Source: Phytophthora colocasiae (taxonomy: Eukaryota > Oomycota > Peronosporomycetes > Peronosporales > Peronosporaceae). Taken from it: a DNA stretch of 64,000 nucleotides. Shown here in pieces: positions 11,901-21,100 of this stretch. The notes under the pieces are model-generated. The model did not search any database. It was not told where the DNA came from and was given only the letters and a program-made list of their open reading frames with translations. The position numbers were made by a program, and so were the translations under genes. Where the stretch lies: assembly GCA_018806915.1 (NCBI GenBank), contig JAGKQI010000020.1:62001-126000 (forward strand), written 5' to 3'. Positions within the stretch are counted from its first letter, which is position 1. Every line of letters begins with the position of its first letter.

Positions 11901-12023
11901 TGAGACAACGTCTCCATATTCCTTCAGCAAGGAGTAGAAGGGATCCGAGGGATTCTTGAGGATCTCCGATCCACTCCTGGCGCTCAGCGCCTTCTTGACC
12001 TCGGCCAAGACGGACTCGTCAAC
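8950..12023 (-). pseudogene. pol: pol remnant of element E (RT to chromodomain)
   Basis: Minus-strand Pol reading. RT and RNase H (about 10650-12008) carry TAG at 11595-11597, TAA at 11451-11453, TGA at 11241-11243, the 10-bp RNase H deletion near 10822 and TGA at 10651-10653, all identical to D. Integrase keeps the HHCC finger and first catalytic region (9750-10160). It then jumps from GHFWT to VDDFLS at about 9685, deleting the second catalytic Asp-to-Glu part. The integrase C terminus and first chromodomain half (LLDEQGELHYHV) end at 8950. An acid-coding insertion interrupts it at 10170-10352. Confidence 0.88.
10170..10352 (+). other. 183-bp acidic low-complexity insertion in element E
   Basis: Element D reads straight from ACACGTGG to CTGACTCGTGCTG at this place. 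E instead carries about 183 bp rich in GAA and GAC triplets. On the plus strand (antisense to E) it encodes 61 codons dominated by D, E and S with a proline patch and no stop. It is in frame with flanking sequence to give an open frame 10096-10416, which I do not regard as a gene. The source is unknown; it resembles the acidic tracts of the antisense ORFs in G and H. Confidence 0.65.
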
Positions 12024-12559
12024 AATGCACTGGTGGACGACTCCGGCCTGAAGGAGTCTGATGGAGAAGAGTTTGACGCCGTGCCAAGTGAGGCTGAAGG
12101 CTCTGGAGTAGACATGTCCAATGAAGAGGCTGTCGAAGTGGAGTTTCCCATGAAGGATCGAGTTCCGGTCTCTCCTCCACCTGAAAGAGTGGCTCCGGTC
12201 GTGGACGCTCGAGAAAAATTAAGACCGAAGTCAAATCTAAAGTGCTTCCGCTATCACCAGTCCGTGAAGAAGCTGTTCTTGGAGACGAGTTTACGCCTCA
12301 GCCGGCCGTTATGCAAGTGGAGATACCGCAACTAGCTTCGAATGATTCGCAGCTTCCGGATGACCCGTGTCTTTCGGAGGTCCCTGTGGTGCCTGCTCCA
12401 GCAGCATCCCGTCTCAGACACTATAAACCGAGGGTCTTGGTCGTGTCGAAACTTCAGCGACATCTTGCGCAGTTGTCGAAGTCATCGGTTTGCACAATAT
12501 CTTGGAACAGAAGCAGAAAAGTGTTTCCGTGGGCCGACTTCGGATGGTGAGAGTTATGG
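12024..12559. other. F 5' segment with inverted integrase fragment
   Basis: From 12033 to about 12435 plus-strand frames read acidic, proline-rich text (ESDGEEFDAVPSEAEG) that I cannot assign, possibly Gag linker. Between about 12440 and 12535 the minus strand reads the integrase core motif GNTFLLLFQD and then TTAQDVAE, matching B pol near 46926-47025 but in opposite orientation. Protease resumes on the plus strand at about 12545. Confidence 0.55.
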
Positions 12560-13620
12560 ATGGTGGGAAGAACATCGTTCGGAAAATTCGAAAAGGGTTG
12601 CTATGGTACATGGTGGGGTGAACAACTGTCGGACAGAGATTTTTTGGACTCCGGAGCTTCAGTAAGTATGTTGAGTTTGGATCTTGCGCGTAGACTCAAA
12701 CTCAAGTTGGACTTCCAGAAGCAGCTCCGGGTTTCCGGATTGGGAGGAGTACCGACGATCATCTCCGCCCGGACTGAAGTGAAAGTGACTTTGGGATTGA
12801 ACGTGGTGTATATTTTGGAACTATGGATTGCCAAAATCGGCGAAGGTGTTGACATGCTTCTCGGGATGGACTTCACGTATTCATCTGGCGTCCAATTGTG
12901 TATCGAGAAGGCTTGGTCCAACTTCCAGATGAAGAAAATGTGATGTTATCCGGAAGAACGTTCGACCAACAAAGGAAGGGACTCCGGCTGGACGTTTGAC
13001 CATCCGGAACAATATGCTTGCAACTGGGAGAGCAGGCTGTCATCCGGATTATGGCCAGAGCAACCCGCAACATGAAGTCATGTGGGCTGGGCGTGGTGAC
13101 CGATGGGTGACACAGCTTATCTATGGTGCCCGGTCTTGGGCAGTAGCCGTCCGAGTGGTGAATATTTCGGAGAAGGACGTCTGGATGGGACCGAATACTA
13201 CGGTTGCGCAAATTGTGGAGTACGGATGTTATCCATTTGGACGTTTTGTGAGGCCGGGACTGCGGAGATATTTAAAATGGGAGGTCCTGATCTATGAGAA
13301 TACTAACTCCAGACAGGAACAGCTTCGACAACAGAAGTATATGCAGATGCTGTCCGAGTCCGGACCACCATGTGTCCAAAGACGACCTACTCGTGGCCCA
13401 AGAAATTGCTTGTAAGGCCACCCCGAGGTAGCTCAAAGGTGCATATGGTCCAACTTCAAGTTCCACCTCCGAAAATCCCAGATGATTCTGTTCAAGAAGA
13501 CCTTCCGACTATCGATGAAATTTCAGAACCCGATGACCCTCCGCGAGTAGTGGAGCCAGATCCTGAGGAATATAAAACGTGTGTGATTAAGGTCCGGATA
13601 GAAATTATGAATTTGTTTTA
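12545..13620 (+). pseudogene. Protease and protease-RT linker of element F
   Basis: Aspartic protease of the B/C/F family: GESYGWWEEH lead-in, then DSGAS at about 12648 (B has DTGAT), LGGVPT and the LLGMDF flap-end motif near 12862. The beta-rich post-protease segment follows (WAGRGDRWVTQLIYGARSWAVAVRVVNIS) around 13083-13170. Frames change near 12600, 12945 and 13075. The initial ILFDTG region is partly deleted. Confidence 0.8.
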
Positions 13621-13742
13621 GAAAGTTCGGATGATGATGAATTTTTCGATGCGATTACTGTTGATGATGACTGGCCAAGGGACGACTGGTTCTTGAGGAG
13701 GATCTCGAAGCATCTTAGCGATCTTTTAGAGAGAATGTCCGG

Positions 13743-14577
13743 TTGGACATGGTGAATCAAGTCATTCGAAGATTGGAAACCAAGTTCACCCGTTGTTTGC
13801 ACGTGAGTGAAGAGGAGCTGAATTTGGAACCAGCCGTTTTCGCACATGAGGGAAGTGACATGTTGTCCCAACTGAAAGACCAACTGGTCGTGATTCCCGA
13901 AGTACATGAGTTGAATCCAAGTTGTGACATTGAGAAGGTGGAATATGGAGAACCCGAAAAGATGACTCCAGAAGAAGAACGTAAACTCCGGGAGATTCTG
14001 AGACGTCATCGGAAGATTTTCTTGGGGACAGTAATGGAGCTCCGGCTCCAGCGAGAGGTTTGTGACTTGGATGTTGGAGGTGCTAAACCTGTCGCACAAC
14101 GACCACGGTCAATTGCACCTCATTTTGGCTGTCAAGGTGTACGAGTTGCTCAAGAAACTTTTGTAGACCGGACTGATTGAACATTCGGAGTTATGTTGGG
14201 CATCGCCAATTGTTATTGTTCTAAAGAAGAATGGAGTTGACATCCGGATGTGTATTGATTATCGAGTCGTGAATGAATTCATACTATTGTCGAAACTACC
14301 CGTTACCTCTGATCGACGATCTTCTGATCGGATCGAAAGTGCGGTGTGGTTTATGAGCCTCGACATGGCAAGTGGATTCTGGGCTATCCGAATGTCGGAA
14401 CGTGCCAAGCTGATCTCGGCTTTTGTATGTCCATTTGGGCACTTCCAATGGATTCGTATGCCGTTCGGACTCAAGAATGCACTACTGGTCTACCAAGCAG
14501 TAATCAAAAACTGCTTGTGGGGATTCGTCAGATTGCCTCCTGAAGAGGAAGTCCAAGTGGACTCTGAAGTTTTATAG
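13743..14577 (+). pseudogene. RT fragment of element F
   Basis: Reverse transcriptase palm: RKIFLG lead-in, VCDLDVGGAKPVAQRPRS, then IRMCIDYRVVNEF (about 14240) and FMSLDMASGFWAIRMSER (motif A, about 14350). FGLKNALLVYQ and the LWGFVRLPPEEE start of the family-specific insertion follow. It stops at 14575 before the YIDD motif. A frameshift lies near 14150-14200. Confidence 0.85.
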
Positions 14578-14655
14578 TTTTTACAGCTGAATCTTTCGGA
14601 AAATACAGGCCGAGATCACACTGCTGATCCCCATGTTCCGAATCTGTCGGACACC

Positions 14656-14875
14656 ATGACCGTTTTCCAACGGAATATCCCTGCCCCGTCTCAGATGAGT
14701 CCGGTGTTGGAAGAAGTTCCTATATCGATGTCATCGCGCATGGTACCCCAACTTGCAAGTTACGAAGGTATCATCCTGAGTTTTGATGGAGCCGCTAAAA
14801 CGTCCACCCGAAAAGGGAGCTATGGCTGTATCTTTTGGAAATTACCTCGTTGGAGAGTCCTCGAATCTTGTTAGA
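14656..14875 (+). pseudogene. Second RNase H (start) of element F
   Basis: MTVFQRNIPAPSQM matches the RT insertion just before YIDD in B and C. The sequence then jumps directly to SFDGAAKTSTRKGSYGC (about 14780-14830), the first catalytic-Asp segment of the acquired RNase H, and ends in WKLPRWRVLES. RT thumb, dead RNase H and connection are deleted. A stop follows at 14872. Confidence 0.8.
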
Positions 14876-14931
14876 GTTACAAGTCGTGTAGCCGCTTGTA
14901 CGTGTAACCCCGTTATACCATCCCCCCGTTA
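14876..14931 (-). repeat. 3' LTR remnant and polypurine tract of element G
   Basis: The minus strand reads a GGGGGGATGG purine tract (14918-14931) followed by TATAACGGGGTTACACGTAC, the start of an LTR (ends at 14917). Only about 42 bp of the LTR survive before F sequence begins. The LTR at 63924 starts in the same way (TGTAACGGGGTTACACGTAT). Confidence 0.7.
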
Positions 14932-15019
14932 AGATTCGACGTATCGGTCTCGACACGTTAATCAACAGAACTTGACAAGACCGTCAAGTCCCCGAGAGAA
15001 ACCTCGAGTTCATTCTGCA

Positions 15020-15952
15020 ATGAACTGGCCAACGTCCACGCCTCCGTCCGCTGCTGCGGACGCGCAAGCCTCACCTGCTGCTGTTGCAGCAGGAACAACC
15101 ACTTCAGCAGTGCCCACTAGCACTGCTGCTCCCAGCGGTACGACAGAGAAGCTCGCTGTCGCCGACTACCACGCTCTCCACAAGGAGAAGCACGCGAAGA
15201 AGAAGTATTCTTCGCTAGCAGGGATCAAACATCCTGCTGTTCCTCTCGAGGAACTCTTTGGAGAGGACTACGAAGACATCGTCGACTACGACGATGTCGA
15301 GGAGGGAGAGCTTGAAGACAAGGCTCCCGTTCCCGTGTCTTCGTCCGAAGACACGTCAAACCCGCCCTTGGGGTCTCGACGACCTCGTGATGAGGTCCCG
15401 GCGCTTCCAGCTCGAAGCGTCCGCGCAGTGATGACGAAGCGTCCCCCATGTCGAGGGCGCGCACCATGGATGCCTACCGAGGCGGAGATCCATGACCGGT
15501 TCGGTGCTAGTTCACCACCGAACCCGATACAGTTGTACTCGTGCAACAGTAATAATGACGACGAAGTCGTCACGAAGGTCGTCTTTGAGTCGGAGACTCA
15601 AAGACGCGACTACTATTTTTTCGGACTCTTCCCTGAGCTCCGATATTATGCAGCGAAGAAGACTTCGCGCAAAAGCAAAGTGCCAGAGTGGCAGGCACTT
15701 TGTCAGTCGTGGAACACCTTTGTGGATAACTTCAACAAAGACCCGAAGGCGTATCGCGAGCGCGTCGTCGCGACTCGCGATTGCTATCACACTTACACCA
15801 CTCGTGGTAAGTGTGAACGCCTCCATGAACAAAGCATGGAAACGAAGATCCCATGTGCCGCTCCCTTTGGCACATTCTGCCCGTGTTGCCAACCCTTGGC
15901 AACACGCCTCTCTGATAGTGATATCCTGGGGTACACAACCGGCCCTTCGTGA
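15020..15952 (+). CDS. Antisense ORF of element G, 310 aa, function unknown
   Basis: An uninterrupted plus-strand frame between the polypurine tract and the pol remnant of minus-strand element G. The ATG is 103 bp from the LTR end; the frame is open upstream to 14972. Residues 1-45 are Ala/Ser/Thr-rich. A basic HKEKHAKKKY patch, an acidic DYEDIVDYDDVEEGELED tract and an S/P-rich segment follow. The C-terminal half is globular-looking and aromatic-rich (RDYYFFGLFPELRYY; EWQALCQSWNTFVDNF), ending with a CAAPFGTFCPCC cysteine cluster at the junction with RNase H sequence. I recognise no domain family. Position and polarity match the antisense ORFs of B/H. It is the least damaged frame in G. Confidence 0.6.
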   Translation: MNWPTSTPPSAAADAQASPAAVAAGTTTSAVPTSTAAPSGTTEKLAVADYHALHKEKHAKKKYSSLAGIKHPAVPLEELFGEDYEDIVDYDDVEEGELEDKAPVPVSSSEDTSNPPLGSRRPRDEVPALPARSVRAVMTKRPPCRGRAPWMPTEAEIHDRFGASSPPNPIQLYSCNSNNDDEVVTKVVFESETQRRDYYFFGLFPELRYYAAKKTSRKSKVPEWQALCQSWNTFVDNFNKDPKAYRERVVATRDCYHTYTTRGKCERLHEQSMETKIPCAAPFGTFCPCCQPLATRLSDSDILGYTTGPS

Positions 15953-17804
15953 TCGTGCTGCATCAATGCACATCCGATTGCAAAGTCAGATGCATCCCAC
16001 ACTATGTGGAATGGACGAACTTGGCCCATCACGCAGATCTAGAGCACTGAAGATAGTGCTCAAGGCCATCGAATCGATGATAACATATTGTCGCGGTATC
16101 GGCTGTCTGTGCCGGTATCGTCGCATCGTTCAGCTTGTTGTACGCATGAACGATGCGCCAGTCGCTCTGACGTTCGTTCACACAGAACGTTGGGGAACTG
16201 TGCGGGGACTTGGATTCCCGCACTTAACCTGCAAGACAACGACTTTCAAAGAAGTTGTCGATTGCTTGAACTTGTTCACGCGGCAGTGGCCACTGCCGTG
16301 AAACACAGTACTTCATGCCCGGCACGAGATCAATCTCGTGCTGTACGCCCTTATCCTTCGGAAGCTCCGAAGGAATCTCGTCCGGGAGTATATCCTTGTA
16401 CTCCCGCAGAATCTCGTAATAGGGACTCGTCTTCAACGAGTCAAACTCTGCTCCTCGAAGCGTTGCTTCTTGGTCTTCGCACTGAGGGGGTCATCGCCCC
16501 CAGTGATGCCATCGAAGACGAGCTGCTTCAGCTCTTCGGCTTCGCGATCCACTCTCTCGGCATCCGAGAGAATGCGAATTTGTTCGATGCGTCCATCGTA
16601 CAAGTCCCGCGCTAAGCTCTTCCAACTCATCATTGGAAGTGCGGTCAACGCCGACGCACACGTCGGCGGATTCTCCAACCGCATCCTCTGGTACTGTAAC
16701 CCAGTACCAGTACGTGTCAAGGCGTTCAACGTCTCGACACTCGGTGTCTGCCCTGGAGATACACTCTCCTCAATCACGGACTGGGACTCGCAAAGCTCCC
16801 TGAGCTTGCGCCGCGAAGGTCTACCATGGAGTTCAGCTCCAGGTGCTCCACGTCCAAGGCATCTCACCTTGGACGGGACATTATCGCCATCGTCAGCGGA
16901 TTCCTTCCGCTGACTCGCACATCCAAGCTCTGCTTGTGTGCAGCTCATCGCATGCAGCGCTGCTGCACGTGAGCACGCAGGTTATTTTGGTGCTGGACGT
17001 TTGCAGTCGGTTCTCAGAACTGCTGCATCTCCATCCGCTACAACGGATGAAGCAACTGCATCGGACTCCCGGAGTCAACGTGCTCTCTCTAGCTTCCAGC
17101 GCTAGCGAGTGTTCGCTTATACACATATCATCAGCTCCCGGGGCTGATGAACGATCGCTAGTTCCCGGAACTAGCAGCGAAGCGCCAGTGGCGTCAGCTC
17201 CCAGAGCTGACGCACGTCTTTCGGTTCCCCGAATTTCATTTTCTTCGTCACCTCCCAGAGTTGACGCGACGTCGTCGGCGCGACCCTTGGGGGCTTGAAG
17301 TACCTCCAAGGATACCGGTAATACCGGTATAATACCTTCTCTCAGGTGAATCGCATTCACCTGGCCATCACTCATGTGGCAAACATCATTCAGATGTTTA
17401 TGCCTCAGGTGATTCACATTCACCTGACCATCCCTCATGTGACGGCGACCCTTCGGCTCAGATTTCTGAGTCGACTCACATTTTCTCCCAACGACTCCAT
17501 GAGTCATTGGCGGTCGCCGGCGGCGATCGGAGGTAGCGGTGGACGCTGCTGCCTCAACCGGGGGATTACATGCACCGCCCGGTGCATGTACAGCACTGAC
17601 AGGGCCATCGCTCTCTGTCGCGCATGTGTTGTTGAAGCATACGAGCGTACGCTTCTCCCAGTTGATCACCGGGTCATGCTGTGCAAGCCACGGCATGCCT
17701 AATACCAAGTCGAACTTATCGTCTAGATCCAAGATAGCGATAAGGTCTTCTACAAAACGTCCTTCGTTTGTAAGAGAAGCGCACACGGACCACGCGCTTC
17801 TCAC
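15793..17804 (-). pseudogene. pol remnant of element G (protease C-term, RT N-term, RNase H stub)
   Basis: Minus strand. Protease second half (DDKFDLVLGMPWLAQHDPVINW) at about 17640-17735. A linker follows with short repeated peptides (16893-17640). RT N terminus has HEIDLVPGMKYCVSRQWPLP (16224-16436) and KSPHSSPTFCVNERQSDWRIVHAYNKLNDATIPAQT (16029-16223). At RT motif A (SALDL, about 16036) the sequence jumps to the RNase H start PFHIVWDASDFAIGCAL (15940-16010). A large deletion thus removed the RT core. Stops and frameshifts occur at 17805-17808, 16224 and near 16030. Confidence 0.82.
17340..17475. repeat. Clustered short inverted repeats in G pol linker
   Basis: Repeats of CAGGTGAATCGCATTCACCTG type and CATGTGGC/ACATG pairs make several short hairpins (for example 17344-17364 and 17406-17426, both with CAGGTGA/TCACCTG arms). 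In coding terms they give HLRDGQVN-like peptide repeats in the minus frame. This is an in-frame expansion of the protease-RT linker, comparable to the 93-bp repeats of A and D. Confidence 0.6.
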
Positions 17805-17807
17805 CCC

Positions 17808-18143
17808 TCACGGTGGCACCTGTTGCCAACCGCACCTCCAACACGCCGCAAGGCGTGTCGGTCTCTTCGAAGTTAAGGCTTCGAGGACTTCCCTGTCGAA
17901 CAAAAAGTTGTTCGACGCGCCCGAGTCCACTAGGACACGAAGCGAGTTCACTCTCTTCGACATCACGTTCAGGATGACAAGGGGCTTGTCATCTTGCATC
18001 TCGCAGCGAGAAACCTTCTCGCTGGGGGCAGCAGCCTTCCTCATGGTCGCGTGTCCGAGTTCGACACGCGAGACTGCATTACCAGTAGGACGCCCCGCGT
18101 CTAGTGTTCCTTGGCGTTTTTTGAACGCCCGCCCGCTGTGCAC
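17808..18143 (-). pseudogene. Protease N-terminal part of element G
   Basis: Minus strand. The frame overlaps the end of gag in the -1 register and continues to an aspartic protease core, LRVLVDSGASNNFLFDREVLEAL (17890-17955). A nonsense codon at 17808-17810 separates it from the second half (see 15793-17804), which continues in the same frame. Confidence 0.85.
18083..18122 (-). promoter_or_regulatory. -1 ribosomal frameshift signal, gag-pro, element G
   Basis: The minus strand has the slippery heptamer AAAAAAC (18116-18122), phased as TCA AAA AAC in gag. A 9-nt spacer precedes a hairpin (18083-18106; TAG-ACGC paired with GCGT-CTA around a GGG loop). The gag TAG (18101-18103) lies in the stem. 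Protease is open in the -1 frame across the site. Confidence 0.75.
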
Positions 18144-19077
18144 TTGCGTGCATAGGTACCGATGTTACCACACAGGTAACATCGAACCTTGACGTTCCTA
18201 CGCTGCTGTTGACCAGCAGTCGTAGCACTCGAGAGGTCCATAGGTTCCGGACCTCCCGTCTTCGCAACAGGACGCGCCGGCTTCGGCGCGTTCGCATGGA
18301 GTTTAGCTTGACGCCGGCTAAACTCCTCTTGCATCGCAAGACTGATCGCCTCCTCGAGAGTATTCGGATACTCTCGGAAGAGATATGTTTTGACGGGACC
18401 ATCTCTTAGTCCCTTCATGAACGTGACGACCTTGGTCGCCTCGTCGACGGGGTTGGCCACTATGTTCGATACCGAGTATCGAGCACGCTGGGCAAAGGTG
18501 TGAACATCATCCTTGCCCTGCTGCAGATCGAGAAACTCCGCTCTCGATCTGAACTTGTTCTTCGGAGGCTCAAACGCAAGCTTGAGTTCCTCCTTGAACT
18601 CCTCGTACGTGCTGAAGCACGTAGGATCCGAGAGTCGACGCCCATAGGCCCAACTCCTCGCACGTCCGCCAAGACATGACATGGCGAACGCGACCTTCGA
18701 CATCAGAACGACGATACGTCGAGCCGCAACAGCTGTGTCGAGTTCGATAAGCCAACGAAGGAGGGTCTCGTCCTCCTTCCCCGTGTAGGTACTCACGTGG
18801 AGTTTCAACGACTCCACGTGTGGCTTCGGAGAAGCCGCCGAGGCAGCAACATCTCGTTGCTCCTTAACAATGTACCCCAGAGCAACACCATGTTGCTCTG
18901 CGTACGAAGCATCGTCGCTACCGCCGGCTCTCCAATGACTTGCGAAAGTCTTTGGAGAGCTTCCCAGTCTGGGTCCGACAGGTGGGCACAGTCCGTGCGC
19001 GTCACGGACATGTGTGGGGTCCCAGTAGATCCCTGATCCATTGGGGAGTTCTCTACCCCGCGTTCGTATGACTCCAT
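18101..19077 (-). pseudogene. gag: gag of element G
   Basis: Minus-strand Gag. The start is either MESYERG (19075-19077) or the internal MDQGSTG (19039-19041). The N-terminal part is in one frame to about 18870. A frameshift then leads into the capsid frame (HVESLKLHVSTYTGKEDETLLRWLIELD, GGRARSWAYG, FEPPKNKFRSRAEFLDLQQGKDDVHTF). Nucleocapsid has PEPMDLSSAT and one CCHC knuckle, CYLCGNIGTYARKC, whose His position is Tyr. The stop at 18101-18103 lies in the frameshift hairpin. Clearly homologous to A/D Gag but diverged. Confidence 0.88.
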
Positions 19078-19106
19078 ACGAACGAACAGCAATCGGTCGT
19101 GGGACG

Positions 19107-19273
19107 GACTACAACGTGCTACCAGGTGTAATAGGTCTGCTTAGACCTATTAGGTAGCGTACACGTGCGCTTACGTGTATATGAGGAAGCGTGCAAGTAG
19201 AATAGACTTAATTTAAGTATACTTATTTAAATAAGTATAATTAAATCAAATATAACTAAATTAACTGCAATAA
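19107..19273 (-). repeat. Primer binding site and truncated 5' LTR of element G
   Basis: The minus strand reads TGGTAGCACGTTGTAGTC (19107-19124) two bases inside an LTR end TGTAATAGG on the plus strand (CCTATTACA in element sense) at 19127. The LTR runs rightward as AT-rich sequence and is lost by about 19273; the expected TGTAACGGGG start is not found before the piggyBac element. Confidence 0.65.
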
Positions 19274-19571
19274 ATGCGAGACTCAAGTTGTCAGTCGAAG
19301 GTTCGAAGTGGAGATGATCGTTTGGACTATCGGGCTCCAGATGGAGTCTTTCTGATTTGCACCCACTATCCTGGTTGAGTTTCGGGTATACTCAAGCCCA
19401 TATATTTCCGACCAACCAAGACGATGATGTGTCCGGAGCCAGCTGGAATTCTTCCGTGTTCTTCAACTATATGGTATTCTACTGAAACGCAAGCTTCCTG
19501 ATGCGACGCCCCTACTACATAGTGAAACCAAGTATATTTTTGCATGTTTAGCTAGTGCTAGCTATTATGCC
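19274..19571. other. Intervening sequence left of the piggyBac element
   Basis: No gene seen. It contains phrases such as GTGAAACCAAGTATA similar to the middle of the long LTRs of B/C, so it may be a very old, diverged LTR of that family. The right flank (21119-21418) shows the same tendency, which suggests the piggyBac element landed in such an LTR. Confidence 0.35.
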
Positions 19572-19861
19572 TTAACCCTTCTAACCCGGGACTCTGTATC
19601 CTACAGAATAGGCGATATGGCAGGATTAAATCTGTAGCAATGTTTGGTGCAGGCTCAAATCTCGCATATAGAAGTTTGCATTGTGGAGGGTTAGGCAGTT
19701 TATCATTTAGGATCGGCGTTGGGAAGATAAAAAGCGATTCTTAATGCTAAATAGAAAAGGCAGTATAATTGTCGTAGAGGTTTGAAAATCAATAAAGAAG
19801 CCGACGGAATCTGCCAATCTCCCCCGCCCAAAAAAAACTTCACAATTCAAGAACGACAACG

Positions 19862-20044
19862 ATGAATGAACCAGGGGAGAAGACGTTCAAGCAGCTATGG
19901 CGCCAGTTATCTGGCAAAGGATGGAGGGCCCGCAAGCCGGCGGGGTTAAGTGTGGACTTCATTTACGTGAATCCAGGAGTCAAGGGTGTCAAGACGTGGT
20001 TTAGACTACTTTGTCGGTGCATGGCTGTGTTAATTCTGTATTGA
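19862..20044 (+). pseudogene. N-terminal module of piggyBac-type transposase-derived protein
   Basis: Sixty codons: MNEPGEKTFKQLWRQLSGKG, then WRARKPAGLSVDFIYVNPG. This resembles, from memory, the N-terminal LW..L...GW..K.P.GLS..Y.YV.PG module of oomycete piggyBac transposases. After GVKG a frameshift is evident: the alternative frame reads RGLDYFVG, the expected continuation. A possible intron acceptor (TTACAG at about 20070-20075, preceded by GCTAATC) lies before the next frame at 20090. Protein role unproven. Confidence 0.5.
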
Positions 20045-20089
20045 TGTGATTATAAGCTAATCAGCTGTGTTACAGGGTAATAGGAGCTG

Positions 20090-20680
20090 ATGACTTTCGG
20101 GCGACAGTCTGGTTCGCTAGGGCTAGAAGCTCCGCCACCAAGGTTTCCAACAGCCACACCTACACCCCAGGTAGAAGGAATGGAACGCGACCAGGAACAG
20201 CTTGCTCACGAGCCGTCGACTTCTGTGGTTCCGATTCATCTGGTCACTGCTACATCTACTACGGTTCCGGTACCTTCAAGGTCGGTAGATTCTGTTGCTT
20301 CGCTTGCTTCCACTCTGGATAATACAGAACAAGTTTCTGCCGCATCTCTCGCTATTCAGGAGAATACTGATTACGATATTCGCATGCAACGCGCGGATAG
20401 GGAAGAGGCAAAGAGTGAAAACGATGTTCATGATGACTCTGTTCATCAGTTGATTTCTCTGGATGAATTTGACGACGAGTTTTTCCTGGATTCTATGCGG
20501 AACGAAATTCTGTTCGACCGAGCCGATGCTGATGATGTCAATATACGCAAACATCCTGACGATAGCTGCTCGGGGTCAGAAGTGGACGAAGATGATGATG
20601 GAAATGGCAATTCCAGTGATGAAGATGCTCGAGGTGTGGAGGATGTCGACGACAGTGACAGCGACGATGAGGTAGACTAA
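20090..20680 (+). CDS. Acidic ORF of the piggyBac-like element, 196 aa
   Basis: Open frame from ATG 20090 to stop at 20678-20680. N-terminal half is S/T/V/P-rich, the middle has SLDEFDDEFFLDSMRNEILF, and the last 40 residues are a D/E/S tract ending DDSDSDDEVD. In autonomous piggyBac proteins such an acidic segment precedes the DDE domain; here a stop and unrelated non-coding sequence follow. It may be exon 2 of the gene that starts at 19862. Confidence 0.5.
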   Translation: MTFGRQSGSLGLEAPPPRFPTATPTPQVEGMERDQEQLAHEPSTSVVPIHLVTATSTTVPVPSRSVDSVASLASTLDNTEQVSAASLAIQENTDYDIRMQRADREEAKSENDVHDDSVHQLISLDEFDDEFFLDSMRNEILFDRADADDVNIRKHPDDSCSGSEVDEDDDGNGNSSDEDARGVEDVDDSDSDDEVD

Positions 20681-21100
20681 CCTTGCACTACACTCTCTCC
20701 CCGCGCCACTTACGCAAGGAAATATTTGGCCAGGTCCTCCTCACTAATCCGTTAGTTAGGAACTGGCCAAATTTTTCCTTCGCGCGTATTTCAGCCGACC
20801 CCCGCGCCAATCAATGGGAAATGGCGCGAAAACTCTTGAGGCACGCAATTTCACGGAAAATGATTCTTTAGAGGTGGTTGCATGACGTGTGTAGCGCAGG
20901 ACGACCAATTGGAAAGCGTTCTTTTACCAGCTGCTCCCTAGTTCGTCAATGCTCTACCTGCAAAACCAGCATTTATGTGCAATTCTGCACAAGCTTTACC
21001 ACATTTCGGCAAAGGGGCTTATAACAGGATAGCTCAGGACCCGAGTGAAGTATACTGCAGTCAAGTGTAGGTGATATTCTGTATCATACAGAATAAATGA
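20681..21100 (+). other. 3' part of piggyBac-like element, non-coding, with long hairpin
   Basis: No transposase sequence. An inverted repeat AAGGAAATATTTGGCCAG (about 20716-20733) and its near-complement CTGGCCAAATTTTTCCTT (about 20763-20780) can form an 18-bp stem with one mismatch. The rest is unassigned. Confidence 0.55.

Larger units (their letters stand above)
8945..12023 (-). mobile_element. Element E, pol-containing part
   Basis: Continuation of element E on the far side of D. It begins in the chromodomain (8950) and runs through integrase C terminus, integrase with a large internal deletion, RNase H and RT. It ends abruptly at 12023, where plus-strand fragment F begins. Protease, gag and 5' LTR of E are missing. 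From about 10353 to 12023 it is colinear with D 4646-6316 at a constant offset of 5707 bp and carries the same nonsense codons. Confidence 0.88.
12024..14875 (+). mobile_element. Element F: scrambled remnant of the dual-RNase-H Gypsy family
   Basis: A plus-strand fragment without LTRs, abutting E at 12023/12024 and G at 14875/14876. It contains, in order, an unassigned acidic coding-like stretch, an inverted integrase piece, protease, the protease-RT linker, the RT palm and the first part of the second RNase H. Segments between RT and the second RNase H are deleted. It is more diverged from B and C than those are from each other. Confidence 0.8.
14876..19273 (-). mobile_element. Element G: third Ty3/Gypsy family, internally deleted
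   Basis: Minus-strand element with a truncated 5' LTR (19127-about 19273), primer site 19107-19124, gag, protease, a short RT and RNase H remnant, a plus-strand antisense ORF (15020-15952), polypurine tract 14918-14931 and a 3' LTR remnant of about 42 bp. RT after motif A and all integrase are deleted. The proteins are related to A/D but clearly a different family. Confidence 0.85.
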
